A stretch of DNA of 61,305 nt from Anaerobiospirillum sp. NML120448. Lineage in GTDB: Bacteria > Pseudomonadota > Gammaproteobacteria > Enterobacterales > Succinivibrionaceae. Position 1 is the first letter of the stretch. Every line of letters begins with the position of its first letter. This document shows, piece by piece, positions 43,760 to 53,097 of the stretch. The stretch lies in NCBI RefSeq assembly GCF_023050945.1, contig NZ_JALKIM010000016.1:1-61305 (forward strand), in the 5' to 3' direction. The notes under the pieces are model-generated. The model ran no database searches, was not told the DNA's origin, and saw nothing but the letters and a program-made list of their open reading frames with translations. Position numbers and translations under genes: made by a program.

Positions 43760-44527
43760 ATGTTAATTACGATAGCTGTAATCATCATCGTGCTTACAAC
43801 GTTCATGCTAATTATCTATAACATGTATAGTGATTACATGGCTAAGCGCGAAGAGGACTTGCGTGTTATCTATACTCGCTGCCGCAATATTGTTACTGAG
43901 TCAGAAGAATTACTAATTAATCAAAACCAATTACCTTACTCTAAGACTATGGTTTTGATTTTACGTAATCGCATTTTAAGTGCCCTTAAGCGCATGAAGG
44001 GCGATCCAAGTGCTCGTGGTATTGAAGATAGAATTGCCGAGCAAATGCGCATTATTGATGATATCAAAGCTAACTACAAAGAAGATTTAGCTTTCCGTAA
44101 TCCTGAAAATGATAATGTAGCTGTAATGCAGTTACGTACCATTCGTAGATTACGTAAGATTATTCAATCTGAGCTTCGTGCTGGTACTACAGTTGACGTA
44201 AACCTTTGCCAAAAAGAAGATCGTCGCTTAAAGTTACTAGTTTTAAAGATTAATATTTCTAACTTAATTCAAAACGTTATTATTATGCGTGATAACCGCC
44301 AAGTGGGTTCATGCCGTACCATGATCACCAAAGGCTTAGATGTTATCCGCCGCTCTGGAATTAAAGATAATTGGTTAATGGACAAATCTGATGTGCTAAA
44401 CCAGATGCTCCACGAGCTTGAAAATCAAGTACGTGAAAAGAGCAAGGAAGAGGTTGAGCGCGTTAATGAGAAGTCTGAAACTGAGTCAGAGTTAGACGAG
44501 ATTTTCGGCGATAAGAAGAAGTGGTAA
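43760..44527 (+). CDS. Membrane-anchored coiled-coil protein of unknown function
   Basis: 255 residues. One N-terminal membrane helix (residues ~2-24, ITIAVIIIVLTTFMLIIYNMY), then a cytoplasmic, helical, highly charged body with many Arg and Lys. A basic block RTIRRLRKIIQSELRAG lies near 125-141, and a K/E-rich coiled end (~215-255) closes with DEIFGDKKKW. No enzyme motif recognised. It stands alone, with a strong terminator after it. Possible envelope-organising or scaffolding role, but that is a guess. Confidence 0.75.
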   Translation: MLITIAVIIIVLTTFMLIIYNMYSDYMAKREEDLRVIYTRCRNIVTESEELLINQNQLPYSKTMVLILRNRILSALKRMKGDPSARGIEDRIAEQMRIIDDIKANYKEDLAFRNPENDNVAVMQLRTIRRLRKIIQSELRAGTTVDVNLCQKEDRRLKLLVLKINISNLIQNVIIMRDNRQVGSCRTMITKGLDVIRRSGIKDNWLMDKSDVLNQMLHELENQVREKSKEEVERVNEKSETESELDEIFGDKKKW

Positions 44528-44559
44528 TCACCACCTAACAAAATTTAGCCCTTTTTTAC

Positions 44560-44588
44560 AGCCCTTGAGCCCAACTCAAGGGCTTTTT
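44560..44588 (+). terminator. Terminator
   Basis: Stem AGCCCTTGAG/CTCAAGGGCT followed by TTTTT, after the coiled-coil protein gene. Confidence 0.9.
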
Positions 44589-45076
44589 GTTGCTATCTTG
44601 GCTAAACTTTTTTCTACTCCCTCCCTACTCTCCACTTTTGCAAGCATAAAGCATAAGGTCTACGGCTTATGCTTATGCTTATCCTGCTCCCTTTTTACAG
44701 ATTAAAGCTCAAAAAAGCCAACCATGTTAGCTTTTATGCGTATTAACTTGTTAGCAATGAACAATTTTAGCCACTAAAACATGAGCACTTAACTGTTAAG
44801 AGCTTGAGCGGCTCAGGGCTACAGCTGTAAGCAACAGCTGTAAGCTGTGTAGCTCAGAGCATGAGCAGATTATAGCGTCAGCTACAAGCGTCAGCTGGGG
44901 CTGTGCAGCAACAGCGGTAGCTGTTAGCTGTTAAGGGCGTGATTGGGCAGTTTTGAGCTTTCTTGATTGGCGTAGGATAAGAGCAAGAGCTCTTATGAGT
45001 GCGTCTAAATCTGGCTATTGGGGATGGTATGGAGAGGTCAAAAAAGAAAGGGCAGATGGCTAGGCTTGATTATGTT

Positions 45077-45126
45077 AAAGGCAGCGCCCTGAGGATGTAA
45101 TGTCGATAGGAGGCTGCCTTTTTTGA
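45077..45126. terminator. Terminator-like hairpin downstream of nfsA
   Basis: AAAGGCAGC/GCTGCCTTT arms with a long loop and T run on the plus strand; a shorter T run on the minus strand. May serve both directions. Confidence 0.55.
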
Positions 45127-45156
45127 GTGGGTTGGTTTTAGCTTGCTTTGTGAGAT

Positions 45157-45891
45157 TTAGATAAAGTCAAAGCCTTGAGCCTTTAAGTACTCAATTACGC
45201 CAGTTGCTGGAGCTAAAGTGCCCTTGAGCATGGACTTGGAGGAGTTAGTCCAGGTGTCTGAACGCTGGTTGTACTTACGGTTTTGGAAGTACTCATTGAC
45301 CTTAGCATCGTACTCTTGGAGTTCTTGTTCATTGAATGGATCGTGATATTCCTCATCCATAATAAACCAAGAACGTGGGAGACGAGGTTTTTGTTCCTCT
45401 AAGTACTCTTTATCAGGCACACCTAAACATAAGGCTAGCAAAGGAACTACACCTTTAGGCAATTTAAGCATGTCGGATAAAGTCTTAATACCAGCCTTAT
45501 AGCCACCAATAATTACACCGCCTAAACCAATAGACTCAGCTGCGGTTAAGGCATTTTGACACACTAAGGAGCAGTCATTAAAGCCACCAATTAAGAATCT
45601 AAAACCAAAAGGAGGCTTAACATCAGCAATATGCATGAGCTTAGTCATGTCCAAGCAAAATACTAAGAAGTGAGAACACTTAGCAATATGATCTTGCTCG
45701 CCAGAGAACTTGGCAATTTGCTCTAGCTTTACAGGGTCTTGCACCTTAATGGTAGTTACAAATTGGTAAAAGCAAGTGCTAGAGGTCTGAGCAATAGCAT
45801 CCTCAATAGCCCCCATTTGCTCGGCTGTGATTTTTTCACCAGTAAAACGACGAACTGATTGGTGAGACTTAATAGTATCCAATGCGTTCAT
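45157..45891 (-). CDS. nfsA: NfsA/FRP-type NAD(P)H nitroreductase
   Basis: 244 residues. FMN enzyme of the nitroreductase superfamily: SHQSVRRFTGEKIT at the start (FMN phosphate contact), a DCSLVCQNALTAAESIGLGGVIIGG block in the middle and the NfsA-type C-terminal half with LPRSWF. It reduces nitro compounds or quinones or flavin, with two-electron transfer. Follows aroC by 51 bp in the same direction, so likely one transcript. The true substrate is unknown; NfsA versus other FRP-type members is not settled. Confidence 0.85.
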   Translation of the reverse strand: MNALDTIKSHQSVRRFTGEKITAEQMGAIEDAIAQTSSTCFYQFVTTIKVQDPVKLEQIAKFSGEQDHIAKCSHFLVFCLDMTKLMHIADVKPPFGFRFLIGGFNDCSLVCQNALTAAESIGLGGVIIGGYKAGIKTLSDMLKLPKGVVPLLALCLGVPDKEYLEEQKPRLPRSWFIMDEEYHDPFNEQELQEYDAKVNEYFQNRKYNQRSDTWTNSSKSMLKGTLAPATGVIEYLKAQGFDFI

Positions 45892-45942
45892 ATTTTTCTC
45901 CTAAGGCATCTTTTGCTAAAACAAAAAATACTTCTAACTAAA

Positions 45943-47046
45943 CTAAACTGGAATATGGAAAATAGCATCACGATCAACGCTGCTACATTGAGCTTTATCC
46001 AGCATAATGGCATCTAAAATAGTAAGAGCCATCATAGCCTCGGCAATAGGCACAGCTCTAATACCTACGCAAGGATCATGGCGACCCTTGGTTACCAATT
46101 CTTTAATCTCATTACCGTACTTATCAATACTCTTACCAGGAGTCATGATAGATGAAGTTGGCTTAAAGGCCATGCGTACTTTGATATCCTGGCCAGTGGC
46201 AATACCACCTAAAATACCGCCTGCGTGATTAGATAAAAAGCCATCTTTACTAATTTCATCACGAGATTGTGAGCCTTTCATGGCTGCCATAGCAAAACCA
46301 TCACCAATCTCAACGCCTTTTACAGCATTAATGCTCATCATAGCGTGAGCCAAGGTAGCATCTAAGCGATCAAATACAGGAGAGCCAGTACCTACAGGAA
46401 CACCATGGGCACGCACTTCAATAACAGCACCACAGGAGTCTTGGGCTAAGCGCAACTCATCCATATAGTCACTAATCTTAGCAAGTTCTTGTTCATCGCT
46501 TGAGGCAAAGTTTAAAGCGTTGTTTAATGCAGCCTTAGCATCATAATTAGTGGTGCTATGAGGGCCAATAGCTGTAACACAGCCATCAATGGTGACCCCA
46601 AAGAGCTTTTCGAGCACAGCTTTAGCTACCGCACCAGCAGCTACTCTCATGGCAGTTTCACGAGCAGAAGAGCGACCACCACCACGATAATCACGTACGC
46701 CATACTTCATATTGTAAGTATAGTCAGCATGGCCTGGACGGTAAGAGTTCATAATCTCAGAGTAATCTTGAGATCTTTGGGAGGTATTTTCGATAATCAA
46801 ACCAATAGGAGTGCCAGTAGTCTTACCCTCAAACACACCAGAAATGATTTTTACCGCATCGGCTTCATTTCTTGGGGTACCAAAACGGGTACTACCTGGA
46901 CGACGGCGATCTAACTGTACTTGGATATATTCTTCGCTAATCTCAACTCCTGGTGGACAGTTATCAATAATACAAGCTAGAGCCTTACCATGGGACTCAC
47001 CACAAGTAGTTACACAGAAGATGTGACCAAAAGTATTAGCGCCCAT
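45943..47046 (-). CDS. aroC: Chorismate synthase
   Basis: 367 residues. Last step of the shikimate pathway: converts EPSP to chorismate with reduced FMN. Signatures present: [18 protein letters not shown] near the start, [43 protein letters not shown], and [10 protein letters not shown]. Length typical. Preceded by TTTAGGAGTAAG. Follows prmB as in many gammaproteobacteria (prmB-aroC), though a terminator-like hairpin lies between them here. Confidence 0.97.
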   Translation of the reverse strand: MGANTFGHIFCVTTCGESHGKALACIIDNCPPGVEISEEYIQVQLDRRRPGSTRFGTPRNEADAVKIISGVFEGKTTGTPIGLIIENTSQRSQDYSEIMNSYRPGHADYTYNMKYGVRDYRGGGRSSARETAMRVAAGAVAKAVLEKLFGVTIDGCVTAIGPHSTTNYDAKAALNNALNFASSDEQELAKISDYMDELRLAQDSCGAVIEVRAHGVPVGTGSPVFDRLDATLAHAMMSINAVKGVEIGDGFAMAAMKGSQSRDEISKDGFLSNHAGGILGGIATGQDIKVRMAFKPTSSIMTPGKSIDKYGNEIKELVTKGRHDPCVGIRAVPIAEAMMALTILDAIMLDKAQCSSVDRDAIFHIPV

Positions 47047-47198
47047 AAATATCGTCTTACTCCTAAATTTTCTATATTCTTGAATCTAAATTATTTCAGC
47101 TAACCTTGCTGAAAAAGTACGTTCTATATTAGCCCATGCTTATCCTTTATGGGGCAGTTTCAAATTAAGAATGCATTTAATGCGCAGCTTTGGCCATA

Positions 47199-47263
47199 AA
47201 AAAAGGATCTTTTAGCCCTTAATGCACCAAAAAAGCACATAAAGCAACTGTCAGATCCTTTCT
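47199..47263 (-). terminator. Terminator-like hairpin between prmB and aroC
   Basis: Arms AAAGGATCT/AGATCCTTT with a loop of about 45 bases and a T run on the minus strand. A long-loop form, so termination may be partial. Confidence 0.5.
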
Positions 47264-47286
47264 TTAGCTATTAAATGTAATTTAAC

Positions 47287-48342
47287 TTAGCGATACTCTT
47301 GCTCAAAATAAGGAGCGCATAATTCTAGCTGGTCAGCTGATAATAGGAAAATACCACTACCACCACGCTTTAAATCAATAAAGTGGAAAGGCACATTAGG
47401 ATAAGTCTCAATGAGATTTTCCTCAGTATTACCTACTTCTACAATTAAAATGCCGTCATCAGTTAAGAAATCACGAGCCTTTAATAAAATACGACGTACA
47501 CAATCTAAGCCGTCATCTCCTGAGCCTAAAGCCAACTCTGGCTCACGATGGTACTCATCTGGCATAGAAGATAAGTCATAGGCATTAACATAAGGTGGGT
47601 TAGCCACAATTAAATCGTACTTATCACCCTGAGGTAAGTTGTCAAAGAGATCACTTTGAATTGGGGTGACTAAATCCTCAAGCTCATAGCCTTCAATATT
47701 ACGTGCAGCCACTTCAAGGGCCTCAGCACTAATATCTACAGCGTCAACTTCACACTCGCCTTCAAATTGCAGCGCAATAGCAATAGCAATACAGCCTGAG
47801 CCAGTACACATATCTAAAACACGCTCAGGACGCTTAGATAAATATGGACGGAACTCATTTTCGATTAATTCAGCTATTGGAGAGCGTGGAATAATTACTC
47901 TACGATCTACATAGAACTGGTGACCTGCAAAGAAAGCACGGTGAGTTAAATATGGGGTTGGAATACGATACTTGGTGCGAGCAATTGCCATCTTAGCAAT
48001 AAGCTCACGCTCACGCTTAGTTAAACGTGAGGTTAATGTCGAGTCATCACATGGAGGCTGTAAGAACATTACTGCTTGAACTAGCTCTAAAGCCTCGTCC
48101 CAGTAATTATCAGTTCCATGGCCCACATAAACTCCATGCATGGAGAATAGTGATACTAAGTAGCGCACTACATCTTGAACAGTGTAGAGCTCCTCTACCA
48201 TAGTATTAATCACATCCTCATTACTTGGTAAGTGATAAAACTCTTCATCAATAGGAGCAATAATGGAGTCAATCAAGCTCTCAGACTCAGCAGTATGAGC
48301 ATTAAGATCACTTGTATCAACTATTTCGTTTTGTGCGGTCAT
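47287..48342 (-). CDS. prmB: Ribosomal protein L3 glutamine N5-methyltransferase
   Basis: About 351 residues. SAM-dependent methyltransferase of the HemK/PrmC group: VLDMCTGSGCIAIAIA (SAM motif), VDAVDISAEAL, and the catalytic NPPY in VANPPYVNAYD with the PrmB-type EPELALGSGDDGL after it. It methylates the Gln of L3 in the large ribosomal subunit. The first ~45 residues are acidic and extra relative to E. coli PrmB (310 residues). Start uncertain: the ATG of MTAQNEIVD is used; a GTG six codons upstream is possible, but the Shine-Dalgarno-like AGGGG abuts it. Confidence 0.93.
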   Translation of the reverse strand: MTAQNEIVDTSDLNAHTAESESLIDSIIAPIDEEFYHLPSNEDVINTMVEELYTVQDVVRYLVSLFSMHGVYVGHGTDNYWDEALELVQAVMFLQPPCDDSTLTSRLTKRERELIAKMAIARTKYRIPTPYLTHRAFFAGHQFYVDRRVIIPRSPIAELIENEFRPYLSKRPERVLDMCTGSGCIAIAIALQFEGECEVDAVDISAEALEVAARNIEGYELEDLVTPIQSDLFDNLPQGDKYDLIVANPPYVNAYDLSSMPDEYHREPELALGSGDDGLDCVRRILLKARDFLTDDGILIVEVGNTEENLIETYPNVPFHFIDLKRGGSGIFLLSADQLELCAPYFEQEYR

Positions 48343-48805
48343 TAAAATGATTATCGGCACCCCTAACTAAGCTTGGACACAATAACAATAATGTTATTAC
48401 ACCACTTTAAGATAGAGCACCGCCTCCGTTGTAAATCTCAAAAATAAAACAATAGTACTGACTATATTAAGAGTTTTACTAAAGATCAACCATGGAAAGT
48501 TAAACTTGCTAAAAAAATTGTTAAACCACTGATACATGAGCGTTTTTGGGACAGCTCAAATGACCTGAGGTTTATCTAAAAAAGACAAGGCTTGGTAAAG
48601 CGATAGCAAAGAGACAAAAAAGCTTGATGAGACAGGATAGTTCAATCGGCAGGTAGGACTTTTACGCCAACAGCAGCTCTGAAAGCACTGACAAACTAAA
48701 AGCTTGTTCTATTGGCGTGGTTAGCAATGACTATTCTTTTAGCTTAGTAGCGTCCTAATGCTACTAAGCTAAATAAAATGGCTTGCATATTACTCCTTAG
48801 CGCTA
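48343..48805. other. Gap upstream of prmB with a strong hairpin
   Basis: No gene. A perfect 14-bp stem (48738-48773) and an ACGCCAA/TTGGCGT pair (about 48664-48713) are the visible structures. Confidence 0.4.
48738..48773. terminator. Strong hairpin downstream of the 75-residue gene
   Basis: TTTAGCTTAGTAGC/GCTACTAAGCTAAA, perfect, 8-base loop. It lacks a real U run on either strand, so it may stabilise the 3' end and not stop transcription. Confidence 0.45.
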
Positions 48806-49033
48806 TTATTTGTAATGCACATCTAAAGTACGTGAAGAGGCTAAGAAAGAAGCAATCAACTTATTGACCTCACGACCAATAAGCTTTTCGCTCTCGCTAC
48901 AATTGTCATCAATAATGACCTTTCCACCATCAAAAGTAAAAGTTCCTTTAGATTCAACAATAAATTGTCCCTTAAAGAAAGAAGCAACATGCTTAGCAAT
49001 CATTAATGGCGCATATTTTCTAAAAGTACGCAT
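48806..49033 (-). CDS. Small conserved-looking hypothetical protein
   Basis: 75 residues, starting MRTFRKYAPLMIAKHVASFF, then KGQFIVESKGTFTFDGGKVII, ending in a helical part. No signal peptide or membrane helix. Start supported by ACGGGAGTTG before the ATG. The family is not recognised, but the balanced composition and good ribosome-binding sequence favour a real gene. A 1.35-kb gene-free region lies upstream. Confidence 0.6.
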   Translation of the reverse strand: MRTFRKYAPLMIAKHVASFFKGQFIVESKGTFTFDGGKVIIDDNCSESEKLIGREVNKLIASFLASSRTLDVHYK

Positions 49034-50384
49034 AGACGCACAACTCCCGTTTAGTCTGTGTGTATTTGAATCTTATCGTTGCAAAATTAAATTTGCATTA
49101 AATTGGAGCGTTGTTTTGATTTGCCAATGAAAAAAATAAATTTTTTTCCTCACTGACGGTGAAGTAATTTTCAATTAAGCCAAAAATAAAGCATGTGACA
49201 ATTTCTTGTTCACAAAATTATTAAATCAGGATAAATAAGCTACTCCTGATAAGTTAATTATCAAAAATTAGTCCGCACAAGGCAATACGAAAAATTCAAA
49301 TATGAGGGTAAAAAACCAGCAAGTTTGCAACATTGAGCACGTGCTCACAATTTGGGAAAAATAATGAATTTTGCACAATTTTTTCATATTTCTACCAAAT
49401 ATACACACTATTTTCTAAATAAGCCTTAGTAATTTTCAATGTTGGCACACTTTTTAAGTTCAGTATCTATTTTAACATTTAAATTCAGATAAGATCAGAC
49501 ATGTGTGGCAAATTTGGCATTTATTTTTACATATCTAGTAGACACAAAATTTTTAACATCATTTTTTTCTTACATACTAATATGCATAGCAAGCACTATT
49601 TAATATAAGAGCCATCTAACCTCACCAACTGAAATACCAGAGCTCACTGTGCTTAATAAGCTACTGTGTAATCTTGCACCGCCCCTATCATTAAAAAGTA
49701 CTATTTAGCTCCACTTTTACTAACCAAAAGTACCATTTTTATGGCACACATTCAGACCATTTATCCCTTGTTTATAAATCCACTTTATTAGCACCATTTA
49801 TTAATAGCCTCAAAAAAATCATTGCTCAAACATCCTTTACTCACACCAGCCTAGGCCAGCCCAAGCTCAGCTTGTGTCGCTTAGTAGCAATTAAGCAATA
49901 AGCAAGGCCATAAAGCCCAGATGCCACCAGCTACAGCAATGATGGCTTCTGCTTTGAGCGCTAGCTCTAGCGCTAGCGCTGGTAGTGTATAAGGCTAAGG
50001 CAATGACAATGGCATTAATGCAGAAAACTAAAAAGCTTAATATTTGGGCCAGGGCATCTGCTCAGTAGTTTGTCATTAAGCTTGGAATTGATTGTTTGAT
50101 TAGTTGATTGTTTCGTTTGTTTGTTGGTTGGTTGGTTGCTATTTATGCCTAGCTCTTAGGTGGCTAAGTAGAAGCCCACCATTGCTAAGCCGAGCTTTAT
50201 TTTGCTTGGATAGCTGAGTTTTACTGGCTAGCCCAAGCAAGATGGGCTAAGCCAAGATGGGGAAATAGAAGGGAAGTTTTTAGCTTTTAGCTTGTTGCTG
50301 TAGCAGTTCTGAGGCTGTATAGCAGTACAGCAGTCGCAGGCACTGGTACTGGCAATTGGGCTTAAGCTTGGCTTAAGCTTTGGC
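49034..50384. other. 1.35-kb gene-free region
   Basis: No credible gene on either strand. The right part (toward the 75-residue gene, about 49050-49620) is very AT-rich and contains a perfect 14-bp palindrome TGAGCACGTGCTCA at 49334-49347. About 49950-49985 is a GCTAGCGCTAGCGCT-type self-complementary tract. About 50089-50140 is a TTGT/GTTT/GGTT simple repeat. Confidence 0.5.
49334..49347. promoter_or_regulatory. Perfect 14-bp palindrome in AT-rich DNA
   Basis: TGAGCACGTGCTCA. Likely a protein-binding site given its contrast with the surrounding AT-rich sequence. The regulator is unknown. Confidence 0.35.
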
Positions 50385-50861
50385 TTAGATGAGCTGGTTT
50401 TCACATGTTGGGTCATAAAAGGCTTGTGGTTTAAAGCGATCTTGATCTGCTTCCTTTTGTAAGACCATGGCAGCAGCTGTATAGAAGCGTGGCACCTCTT
50501 GGGAGGTATAGCCAAAAGTATAGCTAAGATTGATGACCTGAGGGATGTGTGACACTAAGAGAATATTGTCATCAGGATTAGCAATGGTGCAAATATAGTC
50601 ATAGACCATTTGGGCATCACCTGATGGGGAGAGTTCATTTAATAATTCAATTTCAGGTATGTTGCGGCCACGTAATAGTGAGCGAACTATATTAGCTGTT
50701 TGAATGGCTCTTTGCTTAGGTGAGCTAATGATTTTGGTGATAGGAATATGAGAAACTAATTTCATTCCTGTAATTTTAGCTTCTTGTTCACCACGTATAC
50801 TTAAAATACGATCTCCGCCGCTAAATACAGCATCACCATGTCTCATTACGATAACTCTCAC
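50385..50861 (-). CDS. sixA: SixA-type phosphohistidine phosphatase
   Basis: 158 residues. Catalytic RHG at the start (VIVMRHGDAVF), SSPKQRAIQTA in the middle, and a second His in LLVSHIPQV. E. coli SixA removes phosphate from histidine in ArcB and/or the nitrogen phosphotransferase system. GTG start, preceded by GGGGAGCGTAAG. Single gene. Length matches the family (about 160). Confidence 0.88.
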   Translation of the reverse strand: MRVIVMRHGDAVFSGGDRILSIRGEQEAKITGMKLVSHIPITKIISSPKQRAIQTANIVRSLLRGRNIPEIELLNELSPSGDAQMVYDYICTIANPDDNILLVSHIPQVINLSYTFGYTSQEVPRFYTAAAMVLQKEADQDRFKPQAFYDPTCENQLI

Positions 50862-51297
50862 CTTACGCTCCCCATAAATAAAAATCTAAACCTAAACGCT
50901 AATTGATTGAGTTTAAGATTCTAACAAAAAAAGAGCACTCTAACTTACAAGAGCTCATAGCTTTGTTGATCAAGATCACTTTGGTAGGCATGTTCTTAGT
51001 ATAAATTAAGTTTTACGCATTACTAGTATGGCACAAGAAAAAAGCACAATTTTCCCTTGCTATCATAGTCATTATGGCCCAAAAAAAGCTATAATATTGA
51101 CATTGCAATGAGCGATATTTTCGGACTTTTTAACCGTTTAGCCAATTTTTAGATCAGTTCTACTTCAAGTTTTTTAGCGCTTAGGGCCAATCTCCTATGC
51201 CAGCCAAGACTGATATTTCTTGTACTAATGTGTTTGCTTAATTTCTTTTGTTTTTCGGATCTTCAACTCTGTATCGATTTAGATAGAGTAAGTTTTT
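50862..51297. other. Divergent region between sixA and the H-NS-like gene
   Basis: No gene seen. A short A-run near 50925 and a GAGCTCATAG/ATCAAGATCA stretch are unremarkable; promoters for both genes should lie here. Confidence 0.35.
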
Positions 51298-51930
51298 ATG
51301 TCACAGCATAGCAACAACTTAAAGTCTTCAGGAACAACTACCAAAGCTAATCAAAGTAATAAATACATTACTTTAAAGAGCTTACGTAATCTACGTTCTT
51401 GGTTTAGAGATGCTTCTTCTCAAGATATCAATGATGTTATTAAGCAGCTTGAACATTTAAGAAGAGAGAAGATTAAACAAGAAGAAGAGGACAATATTAG
51501 AAACTTACGCTTTAAAGAAATGTGGGAACATTATGCCGCCCAAGGCTATAGTGCCCGCATGTACTTAGGCCTTGATCCCCAAGAAGTACTCAATGCCTTA
51601 ACTGACCATCTTAGCTGCCGCTTGCGTCGCATTCATAGTGCTCGTGTAAAGTATCGCTACCACGATCTTGATGGCAACTTATGTGAGTGGTCAGGGCAAG
51701 GCCGTGAGCCACGCAAATTAAAGGAATTGCTTGAGGCTACAGGCAAAAACAGAGATGATTTTCTGGTTAAAAATGAGCAGCTAAATGATGCCTTTTTAAC
51801 TCAGGAGGCTTTTGTTCGTTTAAGTGAGAGCATTGATCATAAGCAAAGCCTCTTCCAAAAAGCAGAACTTCACCGCCCTAAGCGCAAAGAAAACAAACAA
51901 CCAATAGAATTAGCAGAAAAACTTGCTTAA
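51298..51930 (+). CDS. H-NS-family nucleoid protein with extended ends
   Basis: 210 residues; classical H-NS is about 137. Residues ~23-65 (ITLKSLRNLRSWFRDASSQD and on to QLEHLRREK) match the N-terminal oligomerisation helices. Residues ~116-158 (VKYRYHDLDGNLCEWSGQGREPRKL then LLEATGKNRDDFL) match the DNA-binding domain, with the QGR core at 134-136 that inserts into the AT-rich minor groove. A ~22-residue polar leader, a longer connector and a ~50-residue basic tail are added. Expected to bind and silence AT-rich DNA. Alone, with its own terminator. Confidence 0.85.
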   Translation: MSQHSNNLKSSGTTTKANQSNKYITLKSLRNLRSWFRDASSQDINDVIKQLEHLRREKIKQEEEDNIRNLRFKEMWEHYAAQGYSARMYLGLDPQEVLNALTDHLSCRLRRIHSARVKYRYHDLDGNLCEWSGQGREPRKLKELLEATGKNRDDFLVKNEQLNDAFLTQEAFVRLSESIDHKQSLFQKAELHRPKRKENKQPIELAEKLA

Positions 51931-51949
51931 CACGAGCAAGCTAAAAACT

Positions 51950-51983
51950 AAAAGGCCAACTATCAATATAGCTGGCCTTTTTT
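51950..51983. terminator. Bidirectional terminator between the H-NS-like gene and pyrF
   Basis: Arms AAAAGGCCA(AC)/(GC)TGGCCTTTT with flanking A and T runs. Confidence 0.85.
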
Positions 51984-52006
51984 AATTATGCGTCTCAACA
52001 ATACTC

Positions 52007-52738
52007 TTACAATATGCCATTACGCTTTGCTAAAGCTTGATAGAGCTCAGCATTAATCGATTTTAAAACAGCGCAAGGCTCTTCGGCACGAGTAATAGGA
52101 CGACCAATTACTAAGTAATCAGAGCCAGCTTGCACAGCTTCAACTGGGGTCATAACTCGCTTTTGATCGCCTAAAGCAGCGCCAGCAGGACGAATACCAG
52201 GGGTTACAGTAATAAAGTCAGAGCCTAACTCTTGCTTAATTAAAGCGGCCTCTTGAGCAGAGGATACTACACCATCAAGACCAGACTCTTTTACTAAACG
52301 AGCTAAGCGTAGTACTTGCTCTTTAGGGCTTACATTAATGCCAATATCATTTAACTGAGCTTGATCCATGGAGGTTAGCACAGTTACACCAATCACAATA
52401 GGACGAGTATTGGCATTAGGTAACTTATCAAGCTCATTGCGCACAGTTTCCATCATGACACGACCGCCAGAAGCGTGCACATTTACCATCCATACACCTA
52501 AGCTAGCAGCTGCCTTAATAGCCTGAGCAGTAGTATTAGGAATATCGTGGAACTTTAAGTCTAAGAACACACGGAAATTGAGATCAACTAATTTAGAAAC
52601 AAATTGTGGGCCTGCAATAGTAAAAAGTTCTTTACCTACTTTAAGATTACAAGTGCTTGGATCAAGCTGAGAGACAAAATCTAGAGCCGCTGCATCATTG
52701 TCATAATCAAGAGCAACAATGACCTTAGGATCGAACAT
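52007..52738 (-). CDS. pyrF: Orotidine 5'-phosphate decarboxylase
   Basis: 243 residues. Last step of UMP synthesis. Catalytic [12 protein letters not shown] (Asp-Lys-Asp), early VALDYDN, and the phosphate-binding TPGIRPAG and [12 protein letters not shown]. Length typical. It is third after lapA and lapB in the same direction, as in E. coli (lapA-lapB-pyrF), but separated from lapB by 359 bp of GC-richer palindromic sequence. Confidence 0.97.
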   Translation of the reverse strand: MFDPKVIVALDYDNDAAALDFVSQLDPSTCNLKVGKELFTIAGPQFVSKLVDLNFRVFLDLKFHDIPNTTAQAIKAAASLGVWMVNVHASGGRVMMETVRNELDKLPNANTRPIVIGVTVLTSMDQAQLNDIGINVSPKEQVLRLARLVKESGLDGVVSSAQEAALIKQELGSDFITVTPGIRPAGAALGDQKRVMTPVEAVQAGSDYLVIGRPITRAEEPCAVLKSINAELYQALAKRNGIL

Positions 52739-53097
52739 ATTATTTTCCTCTTTGGTAGGTACACAGTCTATCTAAAGTACAAGCTTTCCCTTTTAGATTT
52801 GGTGCGCACAATTGATAAAGCAATTGGTCAATTATACTATGTTTTGCTAAAAAACTTTGCTCTACCGCCTAAGATTTGGCTTTTTATCCCTAATGGGCAG
52901 GGACTACCAGAGCATGCGTCAGCGCAGGCGCAGCCCCACTAGCTCAGGCGCAAGCTGCTAGCGCTGGCGCAAGCCTGAGCCTTGGCCTAGCGCCGCATCA
53001 GCACCTGCACCAGCATCCGCGTCTGGTTGCAGACGCAGGTGCAGGTGCTGGGGCGGATGCCGTGCTTTAGGAATTGGGGTAATTGACTGGAGCGGTG
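52739..53097. other. Gap between lapB and pyrF with GC-rich inverted repeats
   Basis: No gene. About 52920-53070 has palindromic words (GCTAGCGCTGGCGC) and an inverted pair GCGTCTG/CAGACGC around GTTG (about 53018-53036), extending outward imperfectly through CAGCACCTGCACCAGC/GCAGGTGCAGGTGCTG. It could fold into a long hairpin between two genes that are adjacent in E. coli. Confidence 0.6.

Larger units (their letters stand above)
44528..45156. other. Convergent gap with CAGCTG-rich self-complementary tract
   Basis: Holds two terminators. Between them, at about 44800-44940, a dense series of ACAGCTGT, TAGCTGTTAGCTGTTA and CAGCTG words is surrounded by AT-rich DNA. No gene. Confidence 0.5.

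Noticed and set aside
48640-48720. Possible tRNA (GTTCAATC-like word)
   Set aside because: No acceptor-stem pairing, no complete cloverleaf and no CCA end.
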